Origin: Erythrobacter neustonensis
GTDB taxonomy: Bacteria; Pseudomonadota; Alphaproteobacteria; Sphingomonadales; Sphingomonadaceae
Assembly (NCBI RefSeq): GCF_001663175.1
Contig: NZ_CP016033.1
Span: 1,364,001 to 1,428,000, forward strand
DNA length: 64,000 nt
Direction of reading: 5' to 3'
The notes under the pieces were generated by a model, which had not been told where the DNA came from, made no database searches, and saw only the letters and a program-made list of their open reading frames with translations. Shown here piece by piece: positions 40,892-48,852 of this stretch. Within the stretch, counting starts at the first letter, position 1. Every line of letters begins with the position of its first letter. The position numbers and the translations under genes were made by a program.

Positions 40892-42514
40892 ATGAGCATG
40901 AAGACCAAGACCGCGCGCTGGTCCTATTCCAAGCATCAATGGCTGGGGCTGATCGGCGGAGTCAGTCTGCTGGTGTGGGGCCTCTCCGGCCTCACCCATA
41001 TTGCCATGGTGCTGTTCGGCCCGCAGCAGGCGGCGTTCATGCCGCCTGCGGCCACGGTCGCGCTCGAAGGGGCGCGGCCGATTGCGCAGACCCTTGCAGA
41101 ACAGGGCATCGCCGGGGCGGTAGCGGTGAAGACCGTCCCCGCGCCCGGCGGCGGGGTGCTGTGGCAGGTTACCGCGGCAGCAGACGGCGCGCGGCGCTAC
41201 TTCCGCCCCGCAGACGGCAGCGAAGTAACCGGCGGTGACCGGGCGCAGGCCGAATTCCTCGCCCGCCACTACCTCGCAACTGACCGGCCGATCACTGCGG
41301 CACGGCTCCAGACCAAATTCGATGCCGACTACCCTTGGGTCAACCGCTTGCTGCCGGTGTGGAAGCTGGAGTTTGCGGGGGACGACGGCCTCACCGCCTA
41401 TGTCCACACCGAAACTTCCAGCCTTGCTGCGGTCAACAACACCACCAAGACCCGGCTGCAAAGCGTGTTTCGGGCGCTGCACACCTGGGAATGGGTGCCG
41501 CCGGGGATGGACTGGCTGCGGGTCATTGTGATCGCCCTGATGGTAGGGAGCCTGCTGGCGCTCGGCCTGACAGGGGTTGCAATGCTGGTGACGGTGCGGC
41601 GCAGGAAACGCCTGCCCGGCGCGCGCGGGTGGCACCGGATCGCAGGCTATGTGCTGGCGCTGCCGCTGATCATGTTCTCGGCTTCCGGGATCTACCATCT
41701 GATCCAGTCGGCGCTGGTGCCTCCGGTGAGCCAGCTCAAGATGGGGCGTCCCGTCAATGTCGCGAGCGGCAAGTGGCCGGTCGAGAAGGACTGGGCGCTG
41801 ATCGCCAAGGGGCGCGACATCGCCTCGGTCGCGCTGGTCGAGGGCGCGGGCGGGCAGCCACTCTACCGCATCGGCCTTGCCCCCAAAGGCCAGATGGGCG
41901 GGGGCGAGCATGACCACGGCCCGGTCAAGGCAGCGGCGGATCATGGCATGACAGGCCACGATCACGCTGCGATGATGGCAGCAGCGCAGGCCAAAGCCCC
42001 CACCACCGACGCCGAAATCCGCGAGGCGCGCTTTGCCGGGATCAAGCCCGATGGCCCTGCGATCTATCTCGATGCTGCAACCGGCAACGTGGTGTCCTCA
42101 GGCGACAAGGACCTCGCCCGCGCCACCGCCCGACGCTTCACCGGGGCGCCCGACAGCGCGGTGACGGGGGTGGAACTCGTCACCCGCTTCAGCCATGAAT
42201 ACGACTTCCGCAACAAGCGCCTGCCGGTCTGGCGGATCGATTACGGCGCGCCGGTCAACGCCAGCCTGTTCGTCGATACCGGCGCGGGCGTGCTGGTGGA
42301 TCGGGTGGCCGACGGCGAGAAGCCCGAACGCCTCGTGTTCAGCTTCATCCACAAGTGGAACTTTCTGTTCCCGGTCGGACGCCTCGCGCAGAACGTGATC
42401 GTGGGCGTGTTCGCCATTGCCCTCATCGGCCTAATGGCCATGCTGGGGCTACGGATGGACCTGATCCGCCGTCTCCGTGCAAGCCGCCACGGGCAGAGGT
42501 TGGAGCAAAAATAA
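40892..42514 (+). CDS. PepSY-domain membrane protein with His-rich loop
   Basis: A 540-residue inner-membrane protein of the PepSY-associated TM family, related to ferric/cupric reductases. Membrane segments lie at about 17-40, 206-232, 253-275 and near the C-terminus (AQNVIVGVFAIALIGLMAMLGL). SVFRALHTWEWVPPGMDW and GWHRIAGYVLALPLIMFSASGIYHL supply His residues suited to heme or metal. The periplasmic region 333-370 is His/Asp/Met-rich (GEHDHGPVKAAADHG, TGHDHAAMM), a probable metal-binding loop. It follows the receptor by 11 bp. Confidence 0.88.
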   Translation: MSMKTKTARWSYSKHQWLGLIGGVSLLVWGLSGLTHIAMVLFGPQQAAFMPPAATVALEGARPIAQTLAEQGIAGAVAVKTVPAPGGGVLWQVTAAADGARRYFRPADGSEVTGGDRAQAEFLARHYLATDRPITAARLQTKFDADYPWVNRLLPVWKLEFAGDDGLTAYVHTETSSLAAVNNTTKTRLQSVFRALHTWEWVPPGMDWLRVIVIALMVGSLLALGLTGVAMLVTVRRRKRLPGARGWHRIAGYVLALPLIMFSASGIYHLIQSALVPPVSQLKMGRPVNVASGKWPVEKDWALIAKGRDIASVALVEGAGGQPLYRIGLAPKGQMGGGEHDHGPVKAAADHGMTGHDHAAMMAAAQAKAPTTDAEIREARFAGIKPDGPAIYLDAATGNVVSSGDKDLARATARRFTGAPDSAVTGVELVTRFSHEYDFRNKRLPVWRIDYGAPVNASLFVDTGAGVLVDRVADGEKPERLVFSFIHKWNFLFPVGRLAQNVIVGVFAIALIGLMAMLGLRMDLIRRLRASRHGQRLEQK

Positions 42515-42554
42515 GGCCCTGCATTCACCCGAAAATGCGACCGCGCACTCGGTC

Positions 42555-42697
42555 TGCCGCCACTCGCAACGGTTTAATGCGAATGGCGGCATTGGGGTCG
42601 CTTTCAGAATTTCCGCTTCTGGCAACCGGGCGGGCCATAGCTGCCGGGCAGGCATCTGGATCCCGCAGCGGCGCCGCTCCTGACCGGTGATGGGTGG
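42555..42697 (+). repeat. Island repeat, copy B, with hairpin at its left end
   Basis: TGCCGCCA-c-TCGCA (42555-42568) pairs with TGCGA-a-TGGCGGCA (42578-42591), a near-perfect 13-bp stem. It is followed by ATTGGGGTCGCTTTCAGAA and ends TGACCGGTGATGGGTGG, matching copies A and C at both ends but diverged in the middle. It fills the gap between the convergent PepSY and GGDEF-EAL genes; the hairpin could also end transcription there. Confidence 0.65.
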
Positions 42698-42745
42698 TTT
42701 TGAGACCGGCAGCCTTTGAACCTGCTTGAACAACCTCCCATTGGC

Positions 42746-45100
42746 TCAGGCACGCAGCTGGCGTTGATATCCTGCACCGTCGCGCAGCAGGCCGGTGACG
42801 GCATCCGCGGCGACCGGGCGCGAGAACAGATAGCCCTGAATGTTCTGGCAGCCCTCGCGCTCCAGCACTTCGAACTGGGTGACGTCTTCCACGCCCTCGG
42901 CCAGCGTCTCCATCCCCAGCGCCGCCGCCAGCATGGTGATCGCGCGGATCACCGCATGGCCGTTGCCGCTGGTGCCCAGATCCTCGACGAAGCTCTTGTC
43001 GATCTTGACCTTGTCGAAGGGGAAGGAGCGCAGATAGCTGAGCGAGGAGTAGCCCGTCCCGAAATCATCGAGCACGATTTTCACCCCGAGAGTGCGCAAG
43101 GAGTGCAGCGTCGCTAGCGTCTGATCAACGTCGGCGGTGAAGATGCTCTCGGTGATTTCCAGTTCCAGCCTATGCGCGGGCAAGCCGCTCGCCGAAAGGG
43201 CGGACAGCACTGTGTTGGCAATGCCGGTGGCGGTGAATTGCTTCGGGCTGACATTGACCGCCACCGAAACATCGGCGGGCCATGTGCTCGCCTGATGGCA
43301 CGCCTCGCGCAGCACCCATTCGCCGATCGGGATGATCAGGCCAGATTCTTCGGCAAGCGGAATGAACTCGAGCGGGCTGATCGGCCCGCGCACAGGATGA
43401 TTCCAGCGGATCAGAGCCTCGAAACCGGTCAGGCGTCGTTTCTCCAACGAGTAAAGCGGCTGGAAGTTAAGCTCGAACCCTACGCCCTTGATCGCATCAC
43501 GCAGATCGCGCTCCAGACGAATGCGCGCGCGTTCAGCTTGGTCGAGCGAGGGCGCGAAGAAGTGGTATTGTGCCTTGCCCTCGTGCTTCGCATGGTAGAG
43601 CGCAAGATCGGCGCGTTTCATGAGAGTTCCGACCCGATGACCGTCAGCAGGGGCCACTGCAATGCCTATGCTGGCCGAACAATTGGCCTTTCGACCCTCG
43701 TCAGTGATCGCCGCCGCGATACTTTTCTGAAGTGCCTCGGCTTGTCGCTGGAGACTTTCCCGGCAAGCCTGCAAATCGAACAATATGGCGAACTCGTCAC
43801 CGCCGAAGCGGGCAATGAGTGCATCGCTGAAATCACTGCGCAACTGCTGACCTACCTCTCGCAGCAGCGCATCTCCCGCTGGATGGCCGAACTTGTCATT
43901 GACCGTCTTGAAGTTATCAAGATCGACGAATGCAAGCATGAGCTGGCTGTCCGAAATGTCTTGCGACAACCTCGCTTCAAGCCGTTCGATGAACAGCTTG
44001 CGTGACGCCAGTCCTGTCAGGCTATCGTGAAGCTCGAGCTGTATCTGTCGTTCGCGCTCTTTGATTGCAGCAATCATCTGGTTGAAGCTCTGCGCGAGCC
44101 GCCCGATCTCGTCATTGGTCGTGATCGTCAGGTTGGCCTTGCGTCCCTCCCCGATAAGCCGGGTCGCCTCGTCAAGCTGCTGAAGCGGTTCGGTGACTGA
44201 GCGCGCGACTTTCCAACTGAGCCCCAGAACCAGCACGATGCCGCCTGCTGCCAGTAGGGCCAGCCACCACTTGAGGCTGGCATAGGCGGCCAGTGATTGC
44301 GCCAGATCGTGGCGCAGCACCAGCCGGGGGGCGATGCCGTCTTGCAGCACGGCAAGATCGGAGACGTGATAGAGGAAGCGCTCGCCTTCGGCTTCGCGTT
44401 CGAACACGGCATTGGCCGCCGCGCCGCGCAACCATTCGGGCTGGGAGCCAGCTTCGGCGACCTGTGCCTCAAGCGCGATGGGAGCGAGTTCGACGAGGCG
44501 GTCAAGCTCGGCGCGGTCGAGCGGCTGGGCGATCACCAGCCAGCCGATCAGGTCGGGCGCTTCGATGGGGGCGGCAGCGGCGAGCGCTAGGCCCTCGTCG
44601 GACGCGATGATCCCGCGGGTGCCACCGCCATCGAGGCGTGCCCACAGGGTCTCGGGTGCGGGCACCCCGCGCGCGTCGGCGGCGAGCACCTCGCCCTCCA
44701 GCGTCAGCACGAAAGCCATGTCGCTGCGCACCCGCTCCTGAAGGCTGGCAAGGGCGCTGGCGATGGTCGGTGCGTCGTCAGTCGCCACCGCCTCACGAAA
44801 GCCGAAATCACGCGCGAGCACGCCTGCCTGATCGCCCATCTGCCGCGCGCGGGCAGCGAGGATTTCGTCGAACACGCGGGCATTGGCGGCCAGATCGCGC
44901 GCCGCGCTCGCCTCGCCAAAGCGCGACAGGCCCCCGGCGGCGAGGGATACGACCACGCCGAGCACCACGGCGAACAGGCCGGCGTAGAGCATTGCAATGC
45001 GCGTGCTGAGCGCACCGAAAGGCAGCGCGGCGAGGTGTGCGAGGGTGCGTGCGAGGGGGCGTGCGAGGGTGCGTGCGAGGGCGTGCGGGCCTGAGCTCAT
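42746..45100 (-). CDS. Membrane GGDEF-EAL cyclic-di-GMP enzyme
   Basis: A 784-residue inner-membrane protein. Membrane spans at about 36-56 and 276-296 enclose a periplasmic sensor domain of about 220 residues (CACHE/CHASE4-like by layout). HAMP (297-349), GGDEF with intact RFGGDEF (431-437) and EAL with intact GFEALIRWNHP (559-569), ITESIF and DDFGTGYSSLSYL follow. Both catalytic motifs are complete, so it could make or degrade c-di-GMP. The start overlaps the cupredoxin stop by 4 bp. N-terminal LARTLARPLARTLA is encoded by a 12-bp tandem repeat. Confidence 0.93.
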   Translation of the reverse strand: MSSGPHALARTLARPLARTLAHLAALPFGALSTRIAMLYAGLFAVVLGVVVSLAAGGLSRFGEASAARDLAANARVFDEILAARARQMGDQAGVLARDFGFREAVATDDAPTIASALASLQERVRSDMAFVLTLEGEVLAADARGVPAPETLWARLDGGGTRGIIASDEGLALAAAAPIEAPDLIGWLVIAQPLDRAELDRLVELAPIALEAQVAEAGSQPEWLRGAAANAVFEREAEGERFLYHVSDLAVLQDGIAPRLVLRHDLAQSLAAYASLKWWLALLAAGGIVLVLGLSWKVARSVTEPLQQLDEATRLIGEGRKANLTITTNDEIGRLAQSFNQMIAAIKERERQIQLELHDSLTGLASRKLFIERLEARLSQDISDSQLMLAFVDLDNFKTVNDKFGHPAGDALLREVGQQLRSDFSDALIARFGGDEFAILFDLQACRESLQRQAEALQKSIAAAITDEGRKANCSASIGIAVAPADGHRVGTLMKRADLALYHAKHEGKAQYHFFAPSLDQAERARIRLERDLRDAIKGVGFELNFQPLYSLEKRRLTGFEALIRWNHPVRGPISPLEFIPLAEESGLIIPIGEWVLREACHQASTWPADVSVAVNVSPKQFTATGIANTVLSALSASGLPAHRLELEITESIFTADVDQTLATLHSLRTLGVKIVLDDFGTGYSSLSYLRSFPFDKVKIDKSFVEDLGTSGNGHAVIRAITMLAAALGMETLAEGVEDVTQFEVLEREGCQNIQGYLFSRPVAADAVTGLLRDGAGYQRQLRA
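45045..45080. repeat. 12-bp tandem repeat at the start of the GGDEF-EAL gene
   Basis: GTGCGTGCGAGG, GGGCGTGCGAGG, GTGCGTGCGAGG are three head-to-tail units (45045-45080), with partial units on both sides. It encodes the repeated LAR(T/P) tetrapeptide in the cytoplasmic N-terminus. The 12-bp period keeps the frame, so copy number could vary without breaking the gene. Confidence 0.85.
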
Positions 45101-45735
45101 CGCACAGCAACCGTGAGCTTGTGATTCTGGTTGCCTCCGGTCACTGTGATCGCCGAAGCGCTCTCATTGTCCGGCGCGCGCAGGGCCGGGTGCCAAACCG
45201 TCAGCCGCGCCGCGCCGCCCGCCATGCCGCTGAGCGTGACATAGCCGTTGTGGTCGGTCTTGGCGGCAAAGGGCGTGTCGGTCACGCGGATATAGCCGCG
45301 CATCTGATCGTGGATATTGCACCCCAGCTTGACGCTGCCGGTCACGGTGAAGGTGTGGGTGCGGGTCTGATCGCGGCCGTAAAGCTCGATCTCGAAACGG
45401 GCGGGCTTGGAAAAGGAATAGATCGAATGGCGCACATTGTCGAGATTGGGGAAGGCCACCGTGCTGCCTCTCGCGACGATTAGCGTGCCAGGAGAGAATT
45501 GCTGGTTTTTCTGCCCCATGCCCATTTTCCAGGGGAAGCGGATCGCGCCCACGGGGGCCTTGCTGGTATGCAGTTCGACCACGGCATCGCGCACCGGCAA
45601 ACCATTGCCATCGACCACCTGGACCCGCAAGGCAGCGGGCGTGGCGGCGGCGACGGCCACCACCCCGCCAGTCGCGATGCCAAGGATAGCGACAAAGGCG
45701 GCAGATGCGGTGCGAGAGGGCAAGTACAAGCGCAT
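45097..45735 (-). CDS. Periplasmic cupredoxin-like protein (annotated elsewhere as methylamine utilisation protein)
   Basis: A 212-residue exported protein. After a signal peptide (about 1-31), a beta-sandwich with LRVQVVDGNGLPVRDAVVEL leads to a type-1 copper pattern: His103 in NVRHSIYSFS and C139-x2-H142-x2-M145 in LGCNIHDQMRGYI. A second beta domain (about 152-212) is carboxypeptidase-regulatory-like. Related proteins are often called methylamine utilisation proteins, but no mau genes are here. It overlaps the GGDEF-EAL gene by 4 bp and is the first gene of that operon. Confidence 0.85.
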   Translation of the reverse strand: MRLYLPSRTASAAFVAILGIATGGVVAVAAATPAALRVQVVDGNGLPVRDAVVELHTSKAPVGAIRFPWKMGMGQKNQQFSPGTLIVARGSTVAFPNLDNVRHSIYSFSKPARFEIELYGRDQTRTHTFTVTGSVKLGCNIHDQMRGYIRVTDTPFAAKTDHNGYVTLSGMAGGAARLTVWHPALRAPDNESASAITVTGGNQNHKLTVAVR

Positions 45736-45829
45736 GATCTTTCGCTATTTCTAGCCCTGACCTCTTAAGATTCCCTCGCCATGCGGTTTAAGTGAGATTT
45801 ACTATTTGCAGCTAATTGCTGGAGTAATG

Positions 45830-46852
45830 ATGCAATCGCTCGCCTCCCTGATGGCGCTGACCGCTGCTGCTGCCGCGCCTGAGCCTGCGCCCCACATCGC
45901 CTATGCCCCGGTGCTCGATGCGAATGATGTGGCCGGATCGCCTGCAATTCCCCCTGTCCCCCTGCCGCTTGATGCCGCGCCCACGCAGCGCGCTCTCGCT
46001 CCGCTCGGCGAGGTGACTGCACTTGGCAATGAAGGCGTGCGGATCGGCAAGGTCGATGTGCTGGCGGGCGGAAAGTTGCTGCTGACCAATGGCGTGACCA
46101 CGGTCGAGGGCTCATCGGGCGGCGGGCTTGCCCGCTGGGCGACCATCGGCGGGCGACAGATGGCAGGCGGTGTGGGGCTTTCGGCCCATGCCACGGCGAT
46201 CGAATTGCCCGACTTCGGCTGGCGTTCCTACGGCGTGCTGCTGGGGCTGGGCGACCGGCTGGAGCTGAGCATTGCACGCGCGGATTTCGACACACGCGAC
46301 GTGGGTGCCTTGCTCGGGATCGGGCAGGGCTACACCTTCAACCTCGACACCTTCGGCGCGAAGTTGCGGGTGGCGGGCGATGTCGTCTATGGCGACACAT
46401 GGCTGCCGCAGATCGCGATCGGCGCGGAACACAAACGCAGCCGTGACGGCGCTTTGGTGCGCGCCTTGGGTGCGAGCGAGGCGAGCGGGACGGACTACAC
46501 CCTCAGCGCCACCAAGCTACTGCTGGCGCAAAGCCTGCTGATCAATGGCACCCTGCGCTACACCAAGGCGAATGAACTGGGCCAGCTTGGCTTCGGGTCT
46601 GCCAATGCCGGCTACCATGTGCAGTTTGAAGGATCGCTGGGTTACCAGCTGTCGCGCCGCGGGGTGATCGGGGTCGAGTATCGCACGAAGCCGGACAATC
46701 TCGGCCTTGGCGATGATGACTGGATGGACCTGTTCGCCACCTACGCGCTGACCGATCAGCTGACCTTGACGGCGGCCTATGTCGATCTGGGGTCGATTGC
46801 CACCGTCTCCGATCAGCGCGGCGGGTTCCTGTCCGCGCAGGTCGCATTCTGA
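45830..46852 (+). CDS. DUF3034 family protein (predicted outer-membrane porin-like)
   Basis: A 340-residue exported protein. The signal peptide is MQSLASLMALTAAAAA. The mature part is a series of amphipathic strands (GGRQMAGGVGLSAHATAIEL, YGVLLGLGDRLELSIARADFD, LRVAGDVVYGDTWLPQIAIG, GVIGVEYRTKPDNLGLGDDDWMDLFATY) ending in Phe. The GLGDDDWMDLF block is typical of DUF3034. ATG at 45827 or 45830; GGAG lies at 45821-45824, and 45830 gives the better spacing. It is divergent from the cupredoxin gene and 20 bp upstream of the haemoglobin gene. Confidence 0.85.
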   Translation: MQSLASLMALTAAAAAPEPAPHIAYAPVLDANDVAGSPAIPPVPLPLDAAPTQRALAPLGEVTALGNEGVRIGKVDVLAGGKLLLTNGVTTVEGSSGGGLARWATIGGRQMAGGVGLSAHATAIELPDFGWRSYGVLLGLGDRLELSIARADFDTRDVGALLGIGQGYTFNLDTFGAKLRVAGDVVYGDTWLPQIAIGAEHKRSRDGALVRALGASEASGTDYTLSATKLLLAQSLLINGTLRYTKANELGQLGFGSANAGYHVQFEGSLGYQLSRRGVIGVEYRTKPDNLGLGDDDWMDLFATYALTDQLTLTAAYVDLGSIATVSDQRGGFLSAQVAF

Positions 46853-46872
46853 CACTCGGGAGCTGTGCCACC

Positions 46873-47409
46873 ATGCTGCTGATCACTGCAACTGCCGCCG
46901 CGCTGATGCTGCTGCAACAGGCCCCTGCCGAGGGCACCGATTGGGATGCCGAATTCGGGGTCGAAGTGAAGGATCGCGACCCGGTGACAGGCGAGCTGCC
47001 GGTCGATCCCTACCCCCAGTCCAACGCCAATGCCGGCGCTGCTCCCTACAACAGCGCGCCGCTGGTCGAGGCTTTCGGTGGGCGCGAGGGAATCCGCCGG
47101 ATCGCCGAGCGCACGGTCGATCTCAGCGAAGCCGATCCACGCATCGCCGCAATCTTCGAAAGCCATGACATGGTGCGCTTGAAGCGCACGCTCTCCGAAC
47201 AGTTCTGCTTTCTGCTCGGCGCGGGCTGCGACTATACCGGACGCGACATGCGCGCTGCCCATGCCGAAATGGGTGTGACCAAGGCCGACATGAACGCGCT
47301 GGTCGAGAACCTGCAGGTTGCGATGCGTGAGGCAGGCGTGCCCTTTGCCGCGCAGAACCGCCTGCTGGCCAAACTTGCGCCGATGTCAGGCAAGGTGGTG
47401 ACCCGCTGA
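46873..47409 (+). CDS. Exported group 1 truncated haemoglobin
   Basis: A 178-residue protein with an N-terminal hydrophobic segment (about 1-20), probably a signal peptide or anchor, a 40-residue linker, and a truncated globin domain (about 62-178): FGGREGIRRIAERTV, IAAIFESHDMVRLKRTLSEQF, GAGCDYTGRDMRAAHAEMGV. His130 is the proximal heme ligand. Cys112 and Cys119 could form a disulfide in the periplasm. Most truncated haemoglobins are cytoplasmic, so export is unusual. It is likely to bind O2 or NO. The second gene of the DUF3034 transcript. Confidence 0.88.
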   Translation: MLLITATAAALMLLQQAPAEGTDWDAEFGVEVKDRDPVTGELPVDPYPQSNANAGAAPYNSAPLVEAFGGREGIRRIAERTVDLSEADPRIAAIFESHDMVRLKRTLSEQFCFLLGAGCDYTGRDMRAAHAEMGVTKADMNALVENLQVAMREAGVPFAAQNRLLAKLAPMSGKVVTR

Positions 47410-47413
47410 GCCT

Positions 47414-47530
47414 GATTATGACCGCAATGGGGTCGCTTTCAGAACGGCAGGAATTTTCCAGCACGGGGGCAACGCCGCCGTGCTGCTTTCGGGATCGCCC
47501 AGCAGCTCCGCTCATGGCCGGTCGTGGGTG
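47414..47530 (+). repeat. Island repeat, copy C
   Basis: Begins ATTATGACCGCAATGGGGTC, has GGCAGGAATTTTCC in the middle and ends CATGGCCGGTCGTGGGTGG. It directly follows the haemoglobin stop codon. It aligns end to end with copy A (38026-38140). Confidence 0.75.
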
Positions 47531-47543
47531 GGTTTTCTTCCGA

Positions 47544-47975
47544 TCAGTTATTGCTGTTTAGCAACTCAACCGTTGGTTGCTCCGCAACGACAACTTCAAG
47601 GCAGTCCCAATCAGTGGCGACAAAATAGCTGAAGCCCGTATCATCAGAACCATGAACCCATGCTAAGGGGCTTTCGGCTTGCCATGAATGACCGCGAACT
47701 CGAAACGTCGTTTCAGCAGGTCGTGACGACGCTTTCGACGCCGTCCATAGCTCTACCAGCCCGCCCTCGTCGAGAACTCTGAACGCTCGCGCATCCACGA
47801 AGGTGAACCGAACTCTCCGGTCTTTCTCGCTTGAGAAAAACATCGCCGTGAGAACTCGCTTCTCACTCAAGCTCAGAGAAAGCAGTCGCAAGTCGTCATT
47901 CTCGACGTCAGTAGACCATGCGGAAAACTGCACGCCACCTGCGGTCAGGTTGGATTGGCTGAAAAATGAACTCAT
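47544..47975 (-). CDS. Hypothetical protein, 143 aa
   Basis: An open frame with protein-like composition and no recognised family: alternating hydrophobic and polar stretches (LRLLSLSLSEKRVLTAMFFS, RVRFTFVDARAFRVL, FSYFVATDWDCLEVVV) suggest a mostly beta, soluble fold. Base composition is clearly lower in G+C than the neighbours, suggesting recent arrival. No signal peptide and no Shine-Dalgarno sequence were found before the ATG at 47975. It is flanked by repeat copies C and D. Confidence 0.5.
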   Translation of the reverse strand: MSSFFSQSNLTAGGVQFSAWSTDVENDDLRLLSLSLSEKRVLTAMFFSSEKDRRVRFTFVDARAFRVLDEGGLVELWTASKASSRPAETTFRVRGHSWQAESPLAWVHGSDDTGFSYFVATDWDCLEVVVAEQPTVELLNSNN

Positions 47976-48416
47976 ATCGGCATTCTAACGAACAACCCCG
48001 GCGTCCAAAATGGGGTCGTTTCCTGCCTGGCAGCTCTTGGCCGCAAATCGCGCAAAACGGACCCGCTTTCCTACCGGCGCGTGACCTGTCAGCTTCGGCA
48101 AATGCGCTGCCCACGCCCATCCTTGCTCCTTCCTGCGACAGCCGCGTCGCGGCAGCTTGTGCGCAAGGAGGTTCTTCCTGTTCTGGACAGTGTCTCATGT
48201 GTCTCCAACAGCCGCGAACCTGAACGCGGGCGCGGGGCGGGGCGGGCGGCGCGGGGTTGCATTGCGCTGCAAAACGGCTATGCGCGCGCCTTCGCTGGCC
48301 TGCGGGCCGGTGATTCCGTGCGGGAGCCTTTGCGATGCACAAGCAGGGGCGTTCGACCGCTTAACATGAGCCGCGATGGAAACAGCGCGGCAAGAGTGCG
48401 ACAGGAGTAAGGCCAC
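47976..48416 (+). other. Gap upstream of rplK with partial island repeat (copy D)
   Basis: A 441-bp region without a credible gene. AATGGGGTCGTTTCCTGCC (48008-48026) matches the left core of the island repeats A-C, and the similarity fades after about 40 bp. The right part should hold the rplK promoter and the leader that L1 protein usually binds, but I could not identify either with confidence. It marks the right edge of the accessory block. Confidence 0.5.
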
Positions 48417-48848
48417 ATGGCCAAGAAAATCGAAGGCTACATCAAGCTGCAGGTGCCCGCGGGCTCTGCCACCCCCTCGCCGCCGATCGGCCCGGCGCTG
48501 GGTCAGCGCGGCGTGAACATCATGGAATTCTGCAAGGCGTTCAACGCCTCGACGCAGGAAATGGAAAAGGGCATGCCGATCCCGACGGTGATCACCGTCT
48601 ATGGCGACCGCTCGTTCACCTTCGTCACCAAGACGGCGCCCGCCAGCTACTACATCAAGAAGGCTGCCAACCTGAAGTCGGGTTCGAAGGAGCCGGGCAA
48701 GATTTCGGCCGGCACCATCAAGAGCTCGCAGATTCGCGAAATCGCCGAAGCCAAGATGGCCGACCTGAACGCAAACGACATCGACCAGGCGATGAAGATC
48801 ATTTCCGGCAGCGCCCGCTCGATGGGCCTCGAAGTGGTGGAGGGCTAA
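48417..48848 (+). CDS. rplK: 50S ribosomal protein L11
   Basis: A 143-residue ribosomal protein of the GTPase-associated centre. It begins [40 protein letters not shown] and ends with the conserved [23 protein letters not shown]. Full length. rplA follows after 4 bp. nusG, its usual upstream neighbour, is 17 kb away. Confidence 0.98.
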   Translation: MAKKIEGYIKLQVPAGSATPSPPIGPALGQRGVNIMEFCKAFNASTQEMEKGMPIPTVITVYGDRSFTFVTKTAPASYYIKKAANLKSGSKEPGKISAGTIKSSQIREIAEAKMADLNANDIDQAMKIISGSARSMGLEVVEG

Positions 48849-48852
48849 GCAC

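Noticed and set aside
42555..42591. The 13-bp stem at copy B as a dedicated Rho-independent terminator.
   Set aside because: No T-run follows, and it belongs to a repeat copy; termination is possible but not supported.
45097..45735. Methylamine utilisation function suggested by the usual annotation of the cupredoxin-like protein.
   Set aside because: No methylamine dehydrogenase, MauG or amicyanin partner genes are present; the copper-ligand pattern supports only a cupredoxin-like protein.
31399..48416. Prophage, integron or conjugative island as explanation of the nusG-rplK insertion.
   Set aside because: No integrase, transposase, phage structural or conjugation gene is visible; only repeats and ordinary metabolic or signalling genes.
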